Shown here: piece by piece, positions 40,554 through 50,522 of the stretch
How the letters are laid out: each line of letters begins with the position of its first letter
Position numbering within the stretch: position 1 is the first letter of the stretch
Source: Mariprofundaceae bacterium
Lineage (GTDB): Bacteria > Pseudomonadota > Zetaproteobacteria > Mariprofundales > Mariprofundaceae
Direction: 5' to 3'
Assembly (NCBI GenBank): GCA_021772895.1
Contig: JAJFLC010000013.1
Location: 1 to 64,000, forward strand
Length of the DNA stretch: 64,000 nucleotides
Made by a program: the position numbers and the translations under genes
The notes under the pieces: generated by a model
Told to the model about the DNA's origin: nothing
What the model saw: only the letters and a program-made list of their open reading frames with translations
Database searches by the model: none

Positions 40554-41264
40554 ATGGAAATGCTGCTCAACTACATGCCTGCGACATCAACTGACTGGTC
40601 TCTTTTGAGTCTGGCTTTTGCCGTTTTAATCATCATGGTTTTAACCATGAAACTGATTCGCAGAAAAAAAAGTTCCCTTCCGATACAGGAAGTCTCTAAA
40701 AATGATATTCCTTCGCTGCTAACCGAGCCTGAACTGGCCTGTTTTAATACGCTTGATAGCGTCGCTGGTAAAGATTATTACGTGATGGCCAAGGTATCAC
40801 TTTCTGATATCGCCGTTGTCAAAAAAGGGGTTGATCAAACTCGCCTTAAAAGGGCTGCCAAACAGGGGAAAAGTCATATCGATTTCATTCTTTGTGATCG
40901 TGTAACGCTGGCAGTTGTATGTGCCATTCAACTCGAAGATGTCGGTGCTGCCTCAGCCTCCCAAAAAGATACCCGCTCTGCCGACCTGCTTCAGGAAGTT
41001 GGCGTGATGGTCTTTCACTTACCCGTCAAAACCAGTTACTCCATGCCAGAAATCCAACAGATGCTGACCCCTTACCTCAAGGGCCAGAGTCCATCACCGG
41101 ATGAAATGGTGGCCACTGTTTCGATGGAAGCATTCCGCTCCTGCAAAAACTGCCAGTCCCGCATGGTTCTTAAACGTGCAAAGTCCGGCAAATACAAAGG
41201 TGTACTCTTTTGGGTCTGCGGCCGTTATCCAAAATGTAAAACCTTCGAGCTGTTTATCCGCTAA
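40554..41264 (+). CDS. membrane-anchored DUF2726 protein with topoisomerase-type zinc ribbon
   Basis: The frame extends into polA, but the ATG at 40554 (MEMLLNYMP) is 13 bp after the polA stop and gives 236 residues. One membrane helix (about 17-36, LLSLAFAVLIIMVLTM) is followed by a basic stretch, then a DUF2726 nuclease-like domain (about 60-180, HIDFILCDRVTLAVVCAIQLED, close to PD-(D/E)xK folds) and a C-terminal zinc ribbon of topoisomerase type (CKNCQSRMVLKRAKSG...WVCGRYPKCK). A role in nucleic acid processing at the membrane is plausible but unproven. It is probably co-transcribed with polA. Confidence 0.75.
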   Translation: MEMLLNYMPATSTDWSLLSLAFAVLIIMVLTMKLIRRKKSSLPIQEVSKNDIPSLLTEPELACFNTLDSVAGKDYYVMAKVSLSDIAVVKKGVDQTRLKRAAKQGKSHIDFILCDRVTLAVVCAIQLEDVGAASASQKDTRSADLLQEVGVMVFHLPVKTSYSMPEIQQMLTPYLKGQSPSPDEMVATVSMEAFRSCKNCQSRMVLKRAKSGKYKGVLFWVCGRYPKCKTFELFIR

Positions 41265-41345
41265 ATCACTCGGCAACAAACTTGCTATAATATAAATCAA
41301 ACTTTAAATCAGACTCTTTATCGCCTAACGGGACAAGGTGGAATA

Positions 41346-43223
41346 TTGAAAATATTTCGTTTTAACACGGTAAAAAAACTTTTTACCGGCTATACATCCA
41401 GCAAAGCGCAGGAAATCGACTTTCAGCGTAAAACAATCATATTAATTGCAAGCATTGCTTTTCCAACAGGCGCTATTTTTTCAATCATTAATTTCCTGAA
41501 TCATCATACATGGCTGGCAATCGTCGAGCTGTTTGCAATTGCATTACTCTATCCATGTTTCAGGATGATTTCTGATAAACGCTCTCTCACTTTCACAAAA
41601 AACCTGCTGATGTTCAGTGCGACTATGGTTTTTATCGCCATTTTTATTGATGGCGGTGTAGGTAGCACTGGCATGCTATGGACTCTGATCCTTCCATTTA
41701 TAGCACTTTTAGTCATGGGTTTACCGACTGCCTGGTATTGGATCATGGCCTACTTCACAGCCTCTTCAGCTTCTGTAATTGCGCATTTCATGAAATTATA
41801 CACGTTACCTTACAATAACGAGGCACTTTTATATTACCCCATAATCTTTATTCTTTTTTCGTTGGTTGCAGCCGTATTTGAAATGCAATTCGAGCGTTTA
41901 CAGATACGATATGAAAAAAATATTTCTGAACTACAACACCTTCAAAACAGCCTTCAACACAACATTAAACAACGAACACATGCGCTGCAAAAAGTTAATG
42001 ACGAATTACAGGATGAAATCGAGCAACACAAAGAAACATCTCAAGCACTACAGGATAGTGAAACACGATTCTACCAAGCCCAGAAAATGGATGCTGTAGG
42101 CACACTTGTCGGTGGTATCGCCCATGATTTTAATAATATGCTGGCAGGCATCAATGCCAACCTGTTTATGGTTAAAAGAAAAATTGATGCAGACCCTGAA
42201 GTGAACAGTAAACTGGAAAATGTAGAAAGCCTTGTCATGAGTGCATCCGATATGATTCGGCAATTACTCACATTTGCCAGAAAGGATCATGTGGAATTCA
42301 AATATTTTGACCTCGTTCCATTCATGAATGAAGCATATAAGCTGGCTGAAGTCGCGGTTTCAGAAAAAATCAAAATCCGTTATGAATGTGACAACACTCA
42401 GGAAATCCCTGTGCAAGCCAACGGTACCCAATTGCAGCAGGTATTGATGAATCTGGTGAATAACGCACGCGATGCATTAAAGAATTCTGATAAACCAACC
42501 ATTCATATCAAGCTACAAACCTATCAGGCAAACAATACGTTTAAAGCACTACACCCGGAACTTTATGCTGATGACTACGCCATCCTCACCGTAGCTGATA
42601 ATGGCCAAGGCATTCCTCCTAAAACTCTCGTCAAAATCTTCGAGCCTTTTTTCACCACCAAAGAGATTGGCAAAGGAACAGGGCTTGGATTGTCCATGTG
42701 TTATGGTGCCATCCAAAGCCACAATGGAACCATTGAGGTTCAAAGTAAACCCGGCAAAGGCACTGCCTTTAAAGTCTACATTCCTATTTGCAGTGATGAT
42801 TTTTCTAAACAGATGGATTTAACCATCCACAATGCTGTGCTTGGCAATGGCGAAACCATTTTGTTAGCAGATGATGATGGCGCGCTCAGAAAAGCACAGA
42901 AGGAAGTACTCGAATCTCTGGGCTATTCAATCATTGAAGCCAGCCATGGTCGAGAAGCTGTCACACTTTTTTCTGAGCATAATGAATTGATTGATCTGGT
43001 CATTATAGACTTAACGATGCCTGTCATGGGTGGCGTTCCAGCAGCCCGACATATCCGCAGCATCAGAAAAAATGCTCGTATCATTTTTGTTACAGGGTAT
43101 GATAAAGACAGTTCAATCAACGGCGAACATATGCCTTCCAGCGATGAATTCGTTCTCGAAAAACCTTATACGATGGATGAGCTAAGCAGTGTTATTCGCA
43201 AACAGCTATTAACACAACAATAG
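41346..43223 (+). CDS. hybrid sensor histidine kinase with receiver domain
   Basis: The 625-residue protein has about six N-terminal membrane helices (about 25-180), a coiled coil (about 180-235), a HisKA-type dimerisation domain with phospho-acceptor His in [14 protein letters not shown] (about residue 258), an HATPase domain ([25 protein letters not shown]) and a C-terminal receiver with DLTMPVMGG and the conserved Lys in [10 protein letters not shown]. The Asp-containing receiver suggests intramolecular phospho-relay. It starts with TTG after AAGGTGG. There is no partner regulator next to it. The input is unknown; no known ligand domain is seen. Confidence 0.85.
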   Translation: MKIFRFNTVKKLFTGYTSSKAQEIDFQRKTIILIASIAFPTGAIFSIINFLNHHTWLAIVELFAIALLYPCFRMISDKRSLTFTKNLLMFSATMVFIAIFIDGGVGSTGMLWTLILPFIALLVMGLPTAWYWIMAYFTASSASVIAHFMKLYTLPYNNEALLYYPIIFILFSLVAAVFEMQFERLQIRYEKNISELQHLQNSLQHNIKQRTHALQKVNDELQDEIEQHKETSQALQDSETRFYQAQKMDAVGTLVGGIAHDFNNMLAGINANLFMVKRKIDADPEVNSKLENVESLVMSASDMIRQLLTFARKDHVEFKYFDLVPFMNEAYKLAEVAVSEKIKIRYECDNTQEIPVQANGTQLQQVLMNLVNNARDALKNSDKPTIHIKLQTYQANNTFKALHPELYADDYAILTVADNGQGIPPKTLVKIFEPFFTTKEIGKGTGLGLSMCYGAIQSHNGTIEVQSKPGKGTAFKVYIPICSDDFSKQMDLTIHNAVLGNGETILLADDDGALRKAQKEVLESLGYSIIEASHGREAVTLFSEHNELIDLVIIDLTMPVMGGVPAARHIRSIRKNARIIFVTGYDKDSSINGEHMPSSDEFVLEKPYTMDELSSVIRKQLLTQQ

Positions 43224-43245
43224 GTTAAAAAAAACAACGCCAAAT

Positions 43246-43596
43246 TTACTGAATGGCTTTTAAAAACTCAATCATATCCTGCCGTTTTTTTGCATCCTGC
43301 ATTTCAGGAAGTGAAGGCATGGTCAGGCCATATTTATTATTCTCTCTAAGCGTGTGGGCATATTCATCTGATTTAATCATTTTAGCTGGATCCTTTAAAA
43401 ATTTATCCAGCCATTCCGTATCCCTTCTGTCTGTAATTCCAGCAAGGCCCGGCCCAAATTTATCGTTATAATCAAGCCTGTGACAATGGATACAAAGCTC
43501 TTCAAAAATTTGTGCGCCCGCTTCTACATTACCTGCGATTCCATGGTTGGCAGCACAAAAAACAAAAATAATACCCATGATTAACTTTTGACACAT
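43246..43596 (-). CDS. periplasmic class I cytochrome c
   Basis: The 116-residue protein has a signal peptide (LIMGIIFVFCAANHGIAG), one heme motif CIHCH and a downstream axial Met in LTMPSLPE. The rest (DPAKMIKSDEYAHTLRENNK) is typical of small soluble c-type cytochromes that carry electrons in the periplasm. It is convergent with the sensor kinase gene and stands alone on the minus strand. Confidence 0.85.
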   Translation of the reverse strand: MCQKLIMGIIFVFCAANHGIAGNVEAGAQIFEELCIHCHRLDYNDKFGPGLAGITDRRDTEWLDKFLKDPAKMIKSDEYAHTLRENNKYGLTMPSLPEMQDAKKRQDMIEFLKAIQ

Positions 43597-43678
43597 TTTA
43601 TTTCCCTTCCGAAAGTTTATAATATTTACATCAACATCCCCCCCTCCTTATTCTTTGCTCATTTCAACAAAAGCACGT

Positions 43679-44233
43679 CTATTCATCCAGCCATTTAATT
43701 GAACAACCGATTGTCGGGTACTGAGTTGCAGGGGCTTCATGACCTGCGATCATGGCTTCAACCGCAGGAATCAGCTCCTGTTTTGTAACTTTGTTTTCAT
43801 CTTTCCAATAATCATCAATCCGGCCATGGTAATAAAGTTCTCCATCAGCGTTATAGAGATAAATATCCGGTGTACACTGCGCATCAAGCGCTTTTGAAAC
43901 AGACTGATCTGCATCCACCAGATAAGGAAAATCAATCCCCCACTCGGTCACCTTTTCTTTCATGGCTTCTGGAGAATCTTCCTGATAGTCAGGATGAATA
44001 TTTGGATTGATCGCTACAGTATTGATTCCTTTCGCACGAAACGCTTTTGCCAGTCGAATGACACGTGGCCAGACTGCAATCGCATAAGGACAGTGATTAC
44101 AGGTCACAACAACCAACAAACCTTCTTCTCCAGCCAATTGACTGCTTTGATATGATACCCCTGAAGCATCCTGCAATGAAAACTCCGGAAGTTTTGTACC
44201 ATGATTAACGTGAATCGAACCCACCAATGCCAT
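43679..44233 (-). CDS. thioredoxin/AhpC-TSA-fold protein
   Basis: The 184-residue protein has a peroxiredoxin/thioredoxin-like fold: PEFSLQDASGVSYQSSQL, TCNHCPYAI with two Cys separated by Asn-His, and GIDFPYLVDADQSVSKALDAQCTPDIYLYN. The CNHC pair suits a thiol reductase or peroxidase of the ResA-like cytosolic group (no signal peptide). AAGGAGTGTAAAG precedes the ATG. It follows the SirB-like gene on the same strand with a 26-bp gap. Confidence 0.82.
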   Translation of the reverse strand: MALVGSIHVNHGTKLPEFSLQDASGVSYQSSQLAGEEGLLVVVTCNHCPYAIAVWPRVIRLAKAFRAKGINTVAINPNIHPDYQEDSPEAMKEKVTEWGIDFPYLVDADQSVSKALDAQCTPDIYLYNADGELYYHGRIDDYWKDENKVTKQELIPAVEAMIAGHEAPATQYPTIGCSIKWLDE

Positions 44234-44259
44234 CTTTACACTCCTTGTTTTAAAAACAA

Positions 44260-44676
44260 TTAAATCAACGTATCAAACGTGCAACTGAAAAAAGTACCCC
44301 ACGCTTCAAACGGCCATGGATTTCGTGTTAACGCGATCGATACAATCATTACCAGCACACCCAAAGCCAAAAGCCACGTGCCGAATTTTACAGCTCGACT
44401 TTTCGCCCAGTGAAACGCAATCATGCCTAATAAAATATAAACTAAAAGCATCCCGAGTTTTGCAGCCAACCAGATATCACCCCAGGGAGTCTGGGAAGTC
44501 ATCCATGCAAGCAAAACACCTGTCGAAAAAAGGATCGTGTCAATGCTTTCCGCCACTCTCCTGACCCATCGCCGATTCACAAAGTCCGGTGTTTGCAGCA
44601 TGATCAAGCCACGACCCATAAAAAACAGCATTGTAAGACCTGCGCAGGTCAGGTGTACATATTTCAATGTCTCCAT
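44260..44676 (-). CDS. SirB-family membrane protein
   Basis: The ATG at 44676 (METLKYVHLTCAGL) starts 2 bp after the stop of the aldolase gene; a longer frame would overlap it, so I take 138 residues. Four membrane helices cover most of the protein; FMGRGLIMLQ, SIDTILFSTGVLLAWM and WLAAKLGMLLVYILLGMIAFHW match the SirB family. The function is not known; some members affect invasion-gene expression. It is co-translated with the class II aldolase and followed by the thioredoxin-fold gene. Confidence 0.75.
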   Translation of the reverse strand: METLKYVHLTCAGLTMLFFMGRGLIMLQTPDFVNRRWVRRVAESIDTILFSTGVLLAWMTSQTPWGDIWLAAKLGMLLVYILLGMIAFHWAKSRAVKFGTWLLALGVLVMIVSIALTRNPWPFEAWGTFFSCTFDTLI

Positions 44677-44678
44677 AA

Positions 44679-45251
44679 TTAAACGGAGGCCTTTGCCACA
44701 GTTCCAGCCTGCTTTGCCAAAAAAACTGTTTTTGCTGAAAGTTCCAAAGAGCAGGTCCATTTGTATGCAAGGTTCAGATGTTCAGCCTGAGCATAAACAC
44801 CATGTCCTCGCACGATACAAACCGGGTATTCAGCCAGCACTTCCGCCACCTTCGCCGCAGCATCTGCAAAATACGTTTCATAAGGGACTGTAATGACTGG
44901 TACTTTAGGGAAATAAAGTTGCCCTTCAAAATCGACAGGAACAAAATCTTCGCCATTTAACGTCATCGCAATACTGTAAGCGCCATGACTATGAATCATT
45001 GCATTGGCTTTTGCATTGCGTTGATACACTGCAATATGCAATGCAGCATCGCCTGAAGCCCCGGCAGGAATCACTGCATCAATGCCGCATGTGACAAAAT
45101 CTTCAGGTAAAAGCGTGTCCGCACAGGCACTCGTGGGCGTGATAAGAACAGCATCTCCATTCCGTACAGAGATATTGCCAGAATGAGAGTCATTATATCC
45201 ATATTCTCTAAGCCACTTATAATACCGGGTTAATTCCTGCTGTGGTTTCAT
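44679..45251 (-). CDS. class II aldolase/adducin-family protein
   Basis: AGGAGAG before the ATG at 45251 (MKPQQELTRYY) is a better start than the ATG two codons earlier; the product has 190 residues. Metal ligands are visible in MIHSHGAYSIAM and IVRGHGVYAQAEHL, and SGNISVRNGDAVLITPTSA is the usual phosphate-binding region. Enzymes of this family cleave phosphorylated sugars or decarboxylate; the substrate cannot be told. It is the first gene of a unit with sirB and the thioredoxin-fold gene. Confidence 0.8.
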   Translation of the reverse strand: MKPQQELTRYYKWLREYGYNDSHSGNISVRNGDAVLITPTSACADTLLPEDFVTCGIDAVIPAGASGDAALHIAVYQRNAKANAMIHSHGAYSIAMTLNGEDFVPVDFEGQLYFPKVPVITVPYETYFADAAAKVAEVLAEYPVCIVRGHGVYAQAEHLNLAYKWTCSLELSAKTVFLAKQAGTVAKASV

Positions 45252-45438
45252 CGTCATCTCTCCTGATATACCAAACGTAAACCTCTGGTAATCCGCGTTG
45301 GCAAGCAAGCCTGACCCTACCCATCATTGAGCAGTTTGTTGATGATACAGGAATTTATATTGAAACAAACCGGTGTTAAATCGGTGTTGTTAACGTGATA
45401 CTGATCGCCGGGTAAAGACGATACCCACAGTCACTTCT

Positions 45439-45657
45439 TCATCGCTGCCAATGAGCAATCAGAGCATGTTTGCAGTCATCCGCCCATTCACATGTCTCTT
45501 TTGTGTCCTGGCAAAAATCACGGGCGTCTGTTCTAAAACAGGGGAGATGTCCTTCACTGCGCTGAATACGCCGAATCAGGCGTGTCATGGTCATACCCTT
45601 TGTAATGAAAATACCATCATTGATAGCCCGTACACTTAATTCAGAGGGAATTCTCAT
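45439..45657 (-). CDS. small Cys-rich protein of unknown function
   Basis: The 72-residue product has a basic N-terminal half and a C-terminal half with four Cys (LPCFRTDARDFCQD, ETCEWADDCKH). The spacing C-x8-C-x6-C-x5-C could hold a metal or iron-sulfur cluster, but this is inference. AGAGGATTAAGAT before the ATG supports expression. It is divergent from prfC across a 110-bp region. No family is recognised. Confidence 0.6.
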   Translation of the reverse strand: MRIPSELSVRAINDGIFITKGMTMTRLIRRIQRSEGHLPCFRTDARDFCQDTKETCEWADDCKHALIAHWQR

Positions 45658-45766
45658 ATCTTAATCCTCTATTACTATTTTAGCACATTGACTGCTTACG
45701 TGTACCTCCAGTTCATTTCACAGGTCTGCCGCGCTACACTCCGGCGAATTAAGATATGAGGTAAAG

Positions 45767-47347
45767 ATGAGTCTGAAACACGAAGTCGAAAAACGCCGTA
45801 CATTTGGCATTATTTCGCATCCAGATGCCGGTAAAACGACATTAACCGAAAAATTACTGCTTTTTGGTGGTGCCATTCAAATGGCTGGCGCTGTTAAAGC
45901 CAGAAAAGCCACCCGCCATGCCACCAGTGACTGGATGAAGATTGAGCAGGAGCGTGGTATCTCGGTTGCATCCTCTGTCATGAAATTCAATTACCGTGAT
46001 TTTGAAATCAACCTGCTTGATACCCCCGGCCATCAGGACTTCTCGGAGGATACTTATCGTGTACTCACAGCTGTCGATTCAGCCATGATGGTGATTGATT
46101 CAGGTAATGGTGTTGAACCACAGACTGAAAAGTTGATGGAAGTGTGTCGCATGCGGAACACACCCATCGTCACCTTTATCAACAAACTTGATCGGGAAGG
46201 CCTTGAGCCGCTTGATATCCTGACTGAAATTGAAGAAAAGCTTCAAATTGAATGCGCCCCACTCTCCTGGCCCATTGGTATGGGCAAAGCATTCAAGGGT
46301 GTGTATAGCCTTTACAAAAAAGAACTCCAGCTATTCAAAGCCGGTGCGGATAGCAATCATTTTGAAACCGTAAAAATTACTGATCTGAATGATTCCAAAC
46401 TCGATGAACTTCTTGGTACTCAAGCCGCTGAGCTTAGAGAGGAAATAGAACTTCTTGAAGGCGCTGCCAACCCATTTGATCTGGATCATTTCCTTAAAGG
46501 AAACCAGACCCCTGTATTTTTTGGCAGTGCCATCAATAACTTTGGTGTAAAAGAATTACTTGATGCCTTTGTCGAACTTGCACCTGCCCCCGGACCACGA
46601 AAAGCTGAAGAGCGCACGGTTGCTCCAGATGAAAAAGGCTTTTCAGCCTTCGCATTTAAAATTCAGGCAAACATGGATCCTGCACATCGAGATCGCATCG
46701 CCTTTTTCCGTATCTGCTCCGGCAAATTCACCAAAGGCATGAGCGTTCGCCATCATCGCCTTGGAAAGGATGTGAAGCTGGCCAACGCCACCGTATTCAT
46801 GGCTCAGGATCGTGCCCACATCGATGAAGCCTATGCGGGTGATATTATTGGTATTCATAACCACGGAACCATCCGGATCGGCGATACGTTCACCACCAAA
46901 GAAGCACTCAAATTTACGGGTGTTCCCAACTTCGCACCTGAAATGTTTCGCCGTATTCGCCTGAAAGATCCCATGAAACGCAAACAATTGCATAAAGGAC
47001 TCATCCAGCTCTCAGAAGAAGGCGCCGTGCAGGTATTCCGCACCCTCTTGGGTGGTGACTATATTCTTGGCGCGGTGGGTGTGCTTCAATTTGATGTCAC
47101 CGTTGAACGTTTAAAAACCGAATACAAGGTTGAGGCTGACTATACAGCGACAGACTTTCAAACCGCCCGCTGGATTGAATCTGACGATGAAAAAAAACTC
47201 GCAGAGTTTAAACGCCTGTTTGAACACAGCCTCGCTGAAGATGCCGATGGCTACCTGACATATATGGCACCAAGTGTTTGGAAATTAAATTACACCATTG
47301 AGCAGTGGCCAGACATTTTATTTCACAAGACACGCGAACAGGTTTGA
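45767..47347 (+). CDS. prfC: peptide chain release factor 3
   Basis: The 526-residue GTPase has the translation-factor G domain ([28 protein letters not shown]) and the RF3-specific domains II and III. It recycles RF1/RF2 from the ribosome after termination. GAGGTAAAG precedes the ATG. Its stop overlaps the arfB start by one base (TGATG), which fits a shared role in termination and ribosome rescue. Confidence 0.95.
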   Translation: MSLKHEVEKRRTFGIISHPDAGKTTLTEKLLLFGGAIQMAGAVKARKATRHATSDWMKIEQERGISVASSVMKFNYRDFEINLLDTPGHQDFSEDTYRVLTAVDSAMMVIDSGNGVEPQTEKLMEVCRMRNTPIVTFINKLDREGLEPLDILTEIEEKLQIECAPLSWPIGMGKAFKGVYSLYKKELQLFKAGADSNHFETVKITDLNDSKLDELLGTQAAELREEIELLEGAANPFDLDHFLKGNQTPVFFGSAINNFGVKELLDAFVELAPAPGPRKAEERTVAPDEKGFSAFAFKIQANMDPAHRDRIAFFRICSGKFTKGMSVRHHRLGKDVKLANATVFMAQDRAHIDEAYAGDIIGIHNHGTIRIGDTFTTKEALKFTGVPNFAPEMFRRIRLKDPMKRKQLHKGLIQLSEEGAVQVFRTLLGGDYILGAVGVLQFDVTVERLKTEYKVEADYTATDFQTARWIESDDEKKLAEFKRLFEHSLAEDADGYLTYMAPSVWKLNYTIEQWPDILFHKTREQV

Positions 47348-47757
47348 TGTTTCAGATCACAACATCGATTGCCATTCATGAGGATGAAATCCAGTTGGAT
47401 TTTGTTCGCTCATCCGGGCCGGGTGGGCAGAATGTTAATAAAGTTGCGACCGCTGTGCAGCTTCGTTTTGACGTATTCAACAGCGAGTCACTTCCAAATG
47501 ATGTATGTGAGCGTCTCATTTCACTTGCTGGCTCCAAAATCAACAACAATGGTATCCTTGTCTTAAAATCACAACGGCACCGAACCCAGCATGCCAACAG
47601 AAAAGATGCCATACACCGTTTTAAACTGCTGATTGAACAAGCTGCGATTCAACCAAAAATCAGATTAAAACGTTCAATGCCTGCAAGCCTTAATGAACAA
47701 CGACTTGCCAATAAAAAACACCGAAGCCAAATCAAACGTGTTCGCAGAGGTGAATAA
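47347..47757 (+). CDS. arfB: ribosome-rescue peptidyl-tRNA hydrolase ArfB
   Basis: Starting at the ATG that overlaps the prfC stop, the product has 136 residues. It contains the GGQ motif in RSSGPGGQNVNKV and the basic C-terminal tail (RLKRSMPASLNEQRL, KHRSQIKRVRRGE) that enters the empty mRNA channel. ArfB releases peptides from stalled ribosomes. The longer upstream frame overlaps prfC and lacks a site. Confidence 0.92.
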   Translation: MFQITTSIAIHEDEIQLDFVRSSGPGGQNVNKVATAVQLRFDVFNSESLPNDVCERLISLAGSKINNNGILVLKSQRHRTQHANRKDAIHRFKLLIEQAAIQPKIRLKRSMPASLNEQRLANKKHRSQIKRVRRGE

Positions 47758-47762
47758 CCCTT

Positions 47763-48278
47763 ATGTATAAAACTGACAAACCTGATGATGAAGAAGAATA
47801 TGTAAGACCCAACAAAAGCCAAATCAAACGTGAAGCGGCTGCCCTTTTTGAATTGGGTAAAAGACTCGTGGAACTTGAAAAATCCACACTCCAGAGTCTC
47901 ACATTGCCCAATGAGCTTATGCAGGAAATTGACCATGCCAGAAACATTCATTCACATACTGCCCGAAAACGACAACTCAAACTTATTGGTAAGCTTCTGC
48001 GTTCCATTGATACAACCGAACTACAACAACTCATCGAAAAACGCGATCTGCAACATCAAAAAGGTATCAACGAGTTTCACCACATTGAAAAGTGGCGAGA
48101 CCGGTTGATTCAGCAAGGTGCCTCAGCCATGAGTGAGTTTCTGGAGAAACACCCCGATGTAGACAGGCAAAAACTCAATCAACTGGTTCGTGGAGCCATC
48201 AAAGAAGCAAACCAGGGGAAACCACCCAAATCAGCCCGCATGCTGTTCCGTTACTTACGCGAGTCTATCGACGGCTAA
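47763..48278 (+). CDS. yjgA: ribosome assembly factor YjgA/DarP (DUF615)
   Basis: The 171-residue protein matches DUF615: RPNKSQIKREAAALFELGKRLVEL, LRSIDTTELQQLI, WRDRLIQQG and a C-terminal KSARMLFRYLRESI. DarP binds and helps mature the 50S subunit. The gene starts 6 bp after arfB, so prfC-arfB-yjgA form one translation-related operon. Confidence 0.92.
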   Translation: MYKTDKPDDEEEYVRPNKSQIKREAAALFELGKRLVELEKSTLQSLTLPNELMQEIDHARNIHSHTARKRQLKLIGKLLRSIDTTELQQLIEKRDLQHQKGINEFHHIEKWRDRLIQQGASAMSEFLEKHPDVDRQKLNQLVRGAIKEANQGKPPKSARMLFRYLRESIDG

Positions 48279-48294
48279 ACGTCTTGTTCGTATT

Positions 48295-48756
48295 TTAAAT
48301 TAGAGGTTTATACAGAATGAAATAACCCAGGTTATAATAACAATGAAGGAATATCGAAGGCAGTAGCCAACCATCATAGCGATCCCGAAAATAGCCAAAA
48401 ATAAGCGATGGGAAGACAACAAGCGCCGCCATGAGTGGTGCATGTGCAATCACATGAAACATGGCAAACATCATACTAGTCAGAAAATTCGCACCTGAAA
48501 TACCACATTTTCTAAACATTCCCCAAGGTTTCTCCGCAAGCCAACCCTGAACGAGCCCTCTAAATACGATCTCTTCCAAAACAGGGTAAAATAATACAAT
48601 CGATAAAAACAACCAAGTTCGCTCTATGATCCAGCTCAATGTAATGACAGGTGAATCAACCCAATAAAGAGTAATCCAAAGAACTGGCCCAGCCAGTAAA
48701 GCTGTGCCCCACTGCCAGTTCTTCCACCAGCGATCTGGCCATTTGAAACATTCCAT
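48295..48756 (-). CDS. CPBP-family intramembrane metalloprotease
   Basis: The 153-residue protein has about four or five membrane helices and the family motifs: EEIVFRGLVQGWL (EExxxR, about 62-74), FAMFHVIAHAPL with FxxxH, and later Phe/His helix. The family includes Rce1-type prenyl proteases and immunity-type Abi proteins. It is convergent with yjgA and has no associated bacteriocin genes, so the substrate is unknown. Confidence 0.8.
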   Translation of the reverse strand: MECFKWPDRWWKNWQWGTALLAGPVLWITLYWVDSPVITLSWIIERTWLFLSIVLFYPVLEEIVFRGLVQGWLAEKPWGMFRKCGISGANFLTSMMFAMFHVIAHAPLMAALVVFPSLIFGYFRDRYDGWLLPSIFLHCYYNLGYFILYKPLI

Positions 48757-48807
48757 CCAACCTACAATACAAGCTTTTTACAGGCAGACAAACCATTGCA
48801 AACAAAA

Positions 48808-48834
48808 CCCCTCACATCTTTACAGATGGAGGGG
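48808..48834 (-). terminator. rho-independent terminator after ssb
   Basis: CCCCTCCATCT and AGATGTGAGGGG pair around TGTAA on the minus strand with one mismatch, followed by TTTTGTTTG. It lies about 50 bp after the ssb stop. Confidence 0.75.
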
Positions 48835-48885
48835 CTCTTAAGAAAGGGGTTATCTATTATGCAACATTTCTAACTATGGTAGACA

Positions 48886-49368
48886 TCAAAATGGAATATC
48901 ATCATCCACGGGAACATCGCCAAAATCTGGGCTGTCTGCAAATGGATCATTGTTTTTCTGTGGCGCTTTATCAAATCCACCGCTCTTCTGTGAACCACCA
49001 CCGGACTGAGATCCACCGAAGTCTCCGCCGCCACCACCTTGGTTGCCACCGCCCAGCATTTTCATCTCAGTAGCACGAATCTCAGTGGTGTATTTATCAT
49101 TACCATCACGATCTTGCCACTTGCGGGTTTCGATCTTGCCTTCAATGTAAACACGTGCACCTTTTTTCAGATATTGATTGGCAATCTCGCCAAGGCGACC
49201 CCAGAGCACAACACGATGCCATTCTGTCTTTTCCTGCTGTTCGCCATTTCTGTTTTTAAACTTCTCAGTGGTAGCCAGTCTAAGATTACATACGCAGGTA
49301 CCATCCTGAGTAAAGCGAGTATCAGGATCAGCGCCTAAATTTCCAATCAAAGTAGCCTTATTCAGCAT
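48886..49368 (-). CDS. ssb: single-stranded DNA-binding protein
   Basis: The ATG at 49368 has GGAG about 8 nt upstream; a GTG four codons earlier is less likely. The 160-residue product starts MLNKATLIGNLGADPDTR, has the OB-fold core (TEWHRVVLWGRLGEIA, GARVYIEGKIETRKWQDRDG), a Gly-rich linker (GGNQGGGGGDFGG) and the acidic tip DVPVDDDIPF that recruits repair proteins. It follows hisC, which follows uvrA, all on the minus strand. Confidence 0.95.
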   Translation of the reverse strand: MLNKATLIGNLGADPDTRFTQDGTCVCNLRLATTEKFKNRNGEQQEKTEWHRVVLWGRLGEIANQYLKKGARVYIEGKIETRKWQDRDGNDKYTTEIRATEMKMLGGGNQGGGGGDFGGSQSGGGSQKSGGFDKAPQKNNDPFADSPDFGDVPVDDDIPF

Positions 49369-49447
49369 GATGAACTCCACATCCCAGAATTAAATGAGGC
49401 TGAAAGCTAAAGGTATCCATGTCCAATGACAACGCCACAGAAGCCCC

Positions 49448-50512
49448 TTATTTCAAAATCAGTTCCAGCGCATCACAAAGTGCTGCGTTCTCTTCATCTT
49501 TACCAACTGTGATTCGGAGATATGCATTGATACGTGACTTTGCAAAATGACGGACCAACATCCCTTTACTTTTCAGGCCAGCATAAAGTGATTCAGCTTT
49601 GTGTTCAGGATGTGTTACGAATAAAAAGTTACTCTCAGAAGGCAATACTTCAAAACCAAAAGATTCCAGTCGCTTCGCCAACAAATCGCGTGATGCGATG
49701 ATCATTGCACAAACCTTTTTGAAATAGACATCATCTTTAATCGCTGACATCGCAACAGCCTGTGCAAGCGTATCCAACGGGTAGGAATTAAATGAATTTT
49801 TCACTCGTTCCAACCCATCAATTAATTGTTGATTTCCAACTGAAAAACCAACACGCATGCCTGCTAAATTTCGTGATTTTGAAAACGTTTGAATCACCAA
49901 AAGATTGTCATACTTTTTAATCAACGGAATTACGGATACTCCCCCAAAATCAACATAAGCCTCATCAATAATTACTACAGAATCACGATTCTTTTTTAGC
50001 AACTGTTCGACTTGATTCAGTGAAAGGCCTATGCCCGTTGGTGCATTAGGGTTGGGTATAATGATGCCCCCATTGCTTTGAGAATAAGCTTCCAGTCCAA
50101 TCGTAAAATCATCATGCACTGCCAATGCTTTGTAATGAATGTCATACAAAGCGCAATAAACCGTATAAAAACTATAAGTCACATCCGGGAATAAAATGGG
50201 CTCTTTCTGTTTGAAAAATGCCATGAATGAATGTGCCAAAACCTCATCGGAACCGTTCCCGACAAAGATATTCTCCACACCCACATCATAATAATCTGCA
50301 ATGCTCTTTCTCAACGCTCTGGCATCCGGGTCAGGGTAAAGTCTCAGGTTTTCCACATCATAAGCCGCCAGCATTCTGGCTACCTCAGGTGAAGGAGGAT
50401 AAGGATTCTCATTGGTATTAAGCTTTATCAGCCTTTCACCCTGTTGCGGTTGTTCACCCGGCACATAAGGGCTCAACGCATCAACCCGTGGGCTCCAATA
50501 TCGACATGTCAT
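49448..50512 (-). CDS. hisC: histidinol-phosphate aminotransferase
   Basis: The ATG at 50512, with GGGAGAGAT upstream, gives 354 residues. The pyridoxal enzyme has LNTNENPYPPSPEV, NPNAPTGIGL, VIDEAYVDFGG and the Schiff-base Lys in TFSKSRNLAGMRVGF, all typical of HisC, which acts in the seventh step of histidine synthesis. It is not with other his genes; it starts 10 bp after uvrA and is followed by ssb. Confidence 0.92.
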   Translation of the reverse strand: MTCRYWSPRVDALSPYVPGEQPQQGERLIKLNTNENPYPPSPEVARMLAAYDVENLRLYPDPDARALRKSIADYYDVGVENIFVGNGSDEVLAHSFMAFFKQKEPILFPDVTYSFYTVYCALYDIHYKALAVHDDFTIGLEAYSQSNGGIIIPNPNAPTGIGLSLNQVEQLLKKNRDSVVIIDEAYVDFGGVSVIPLIKKYDNLLVIQTFSKSRNLAGMRVGFSVGNQQLIDGLERVKNSFNSYPLDTLAQAVAMSAIKDDVYFKKVCAMIIASRDLLAKRLESFGFEVLPSESNFLFVTHPEHKAESLYAGLKSKGMLVRHFAKSRINAYLRITVGKDEENAALCDALELILK

Positions 50513-50522
50513 CAATCTCTCC

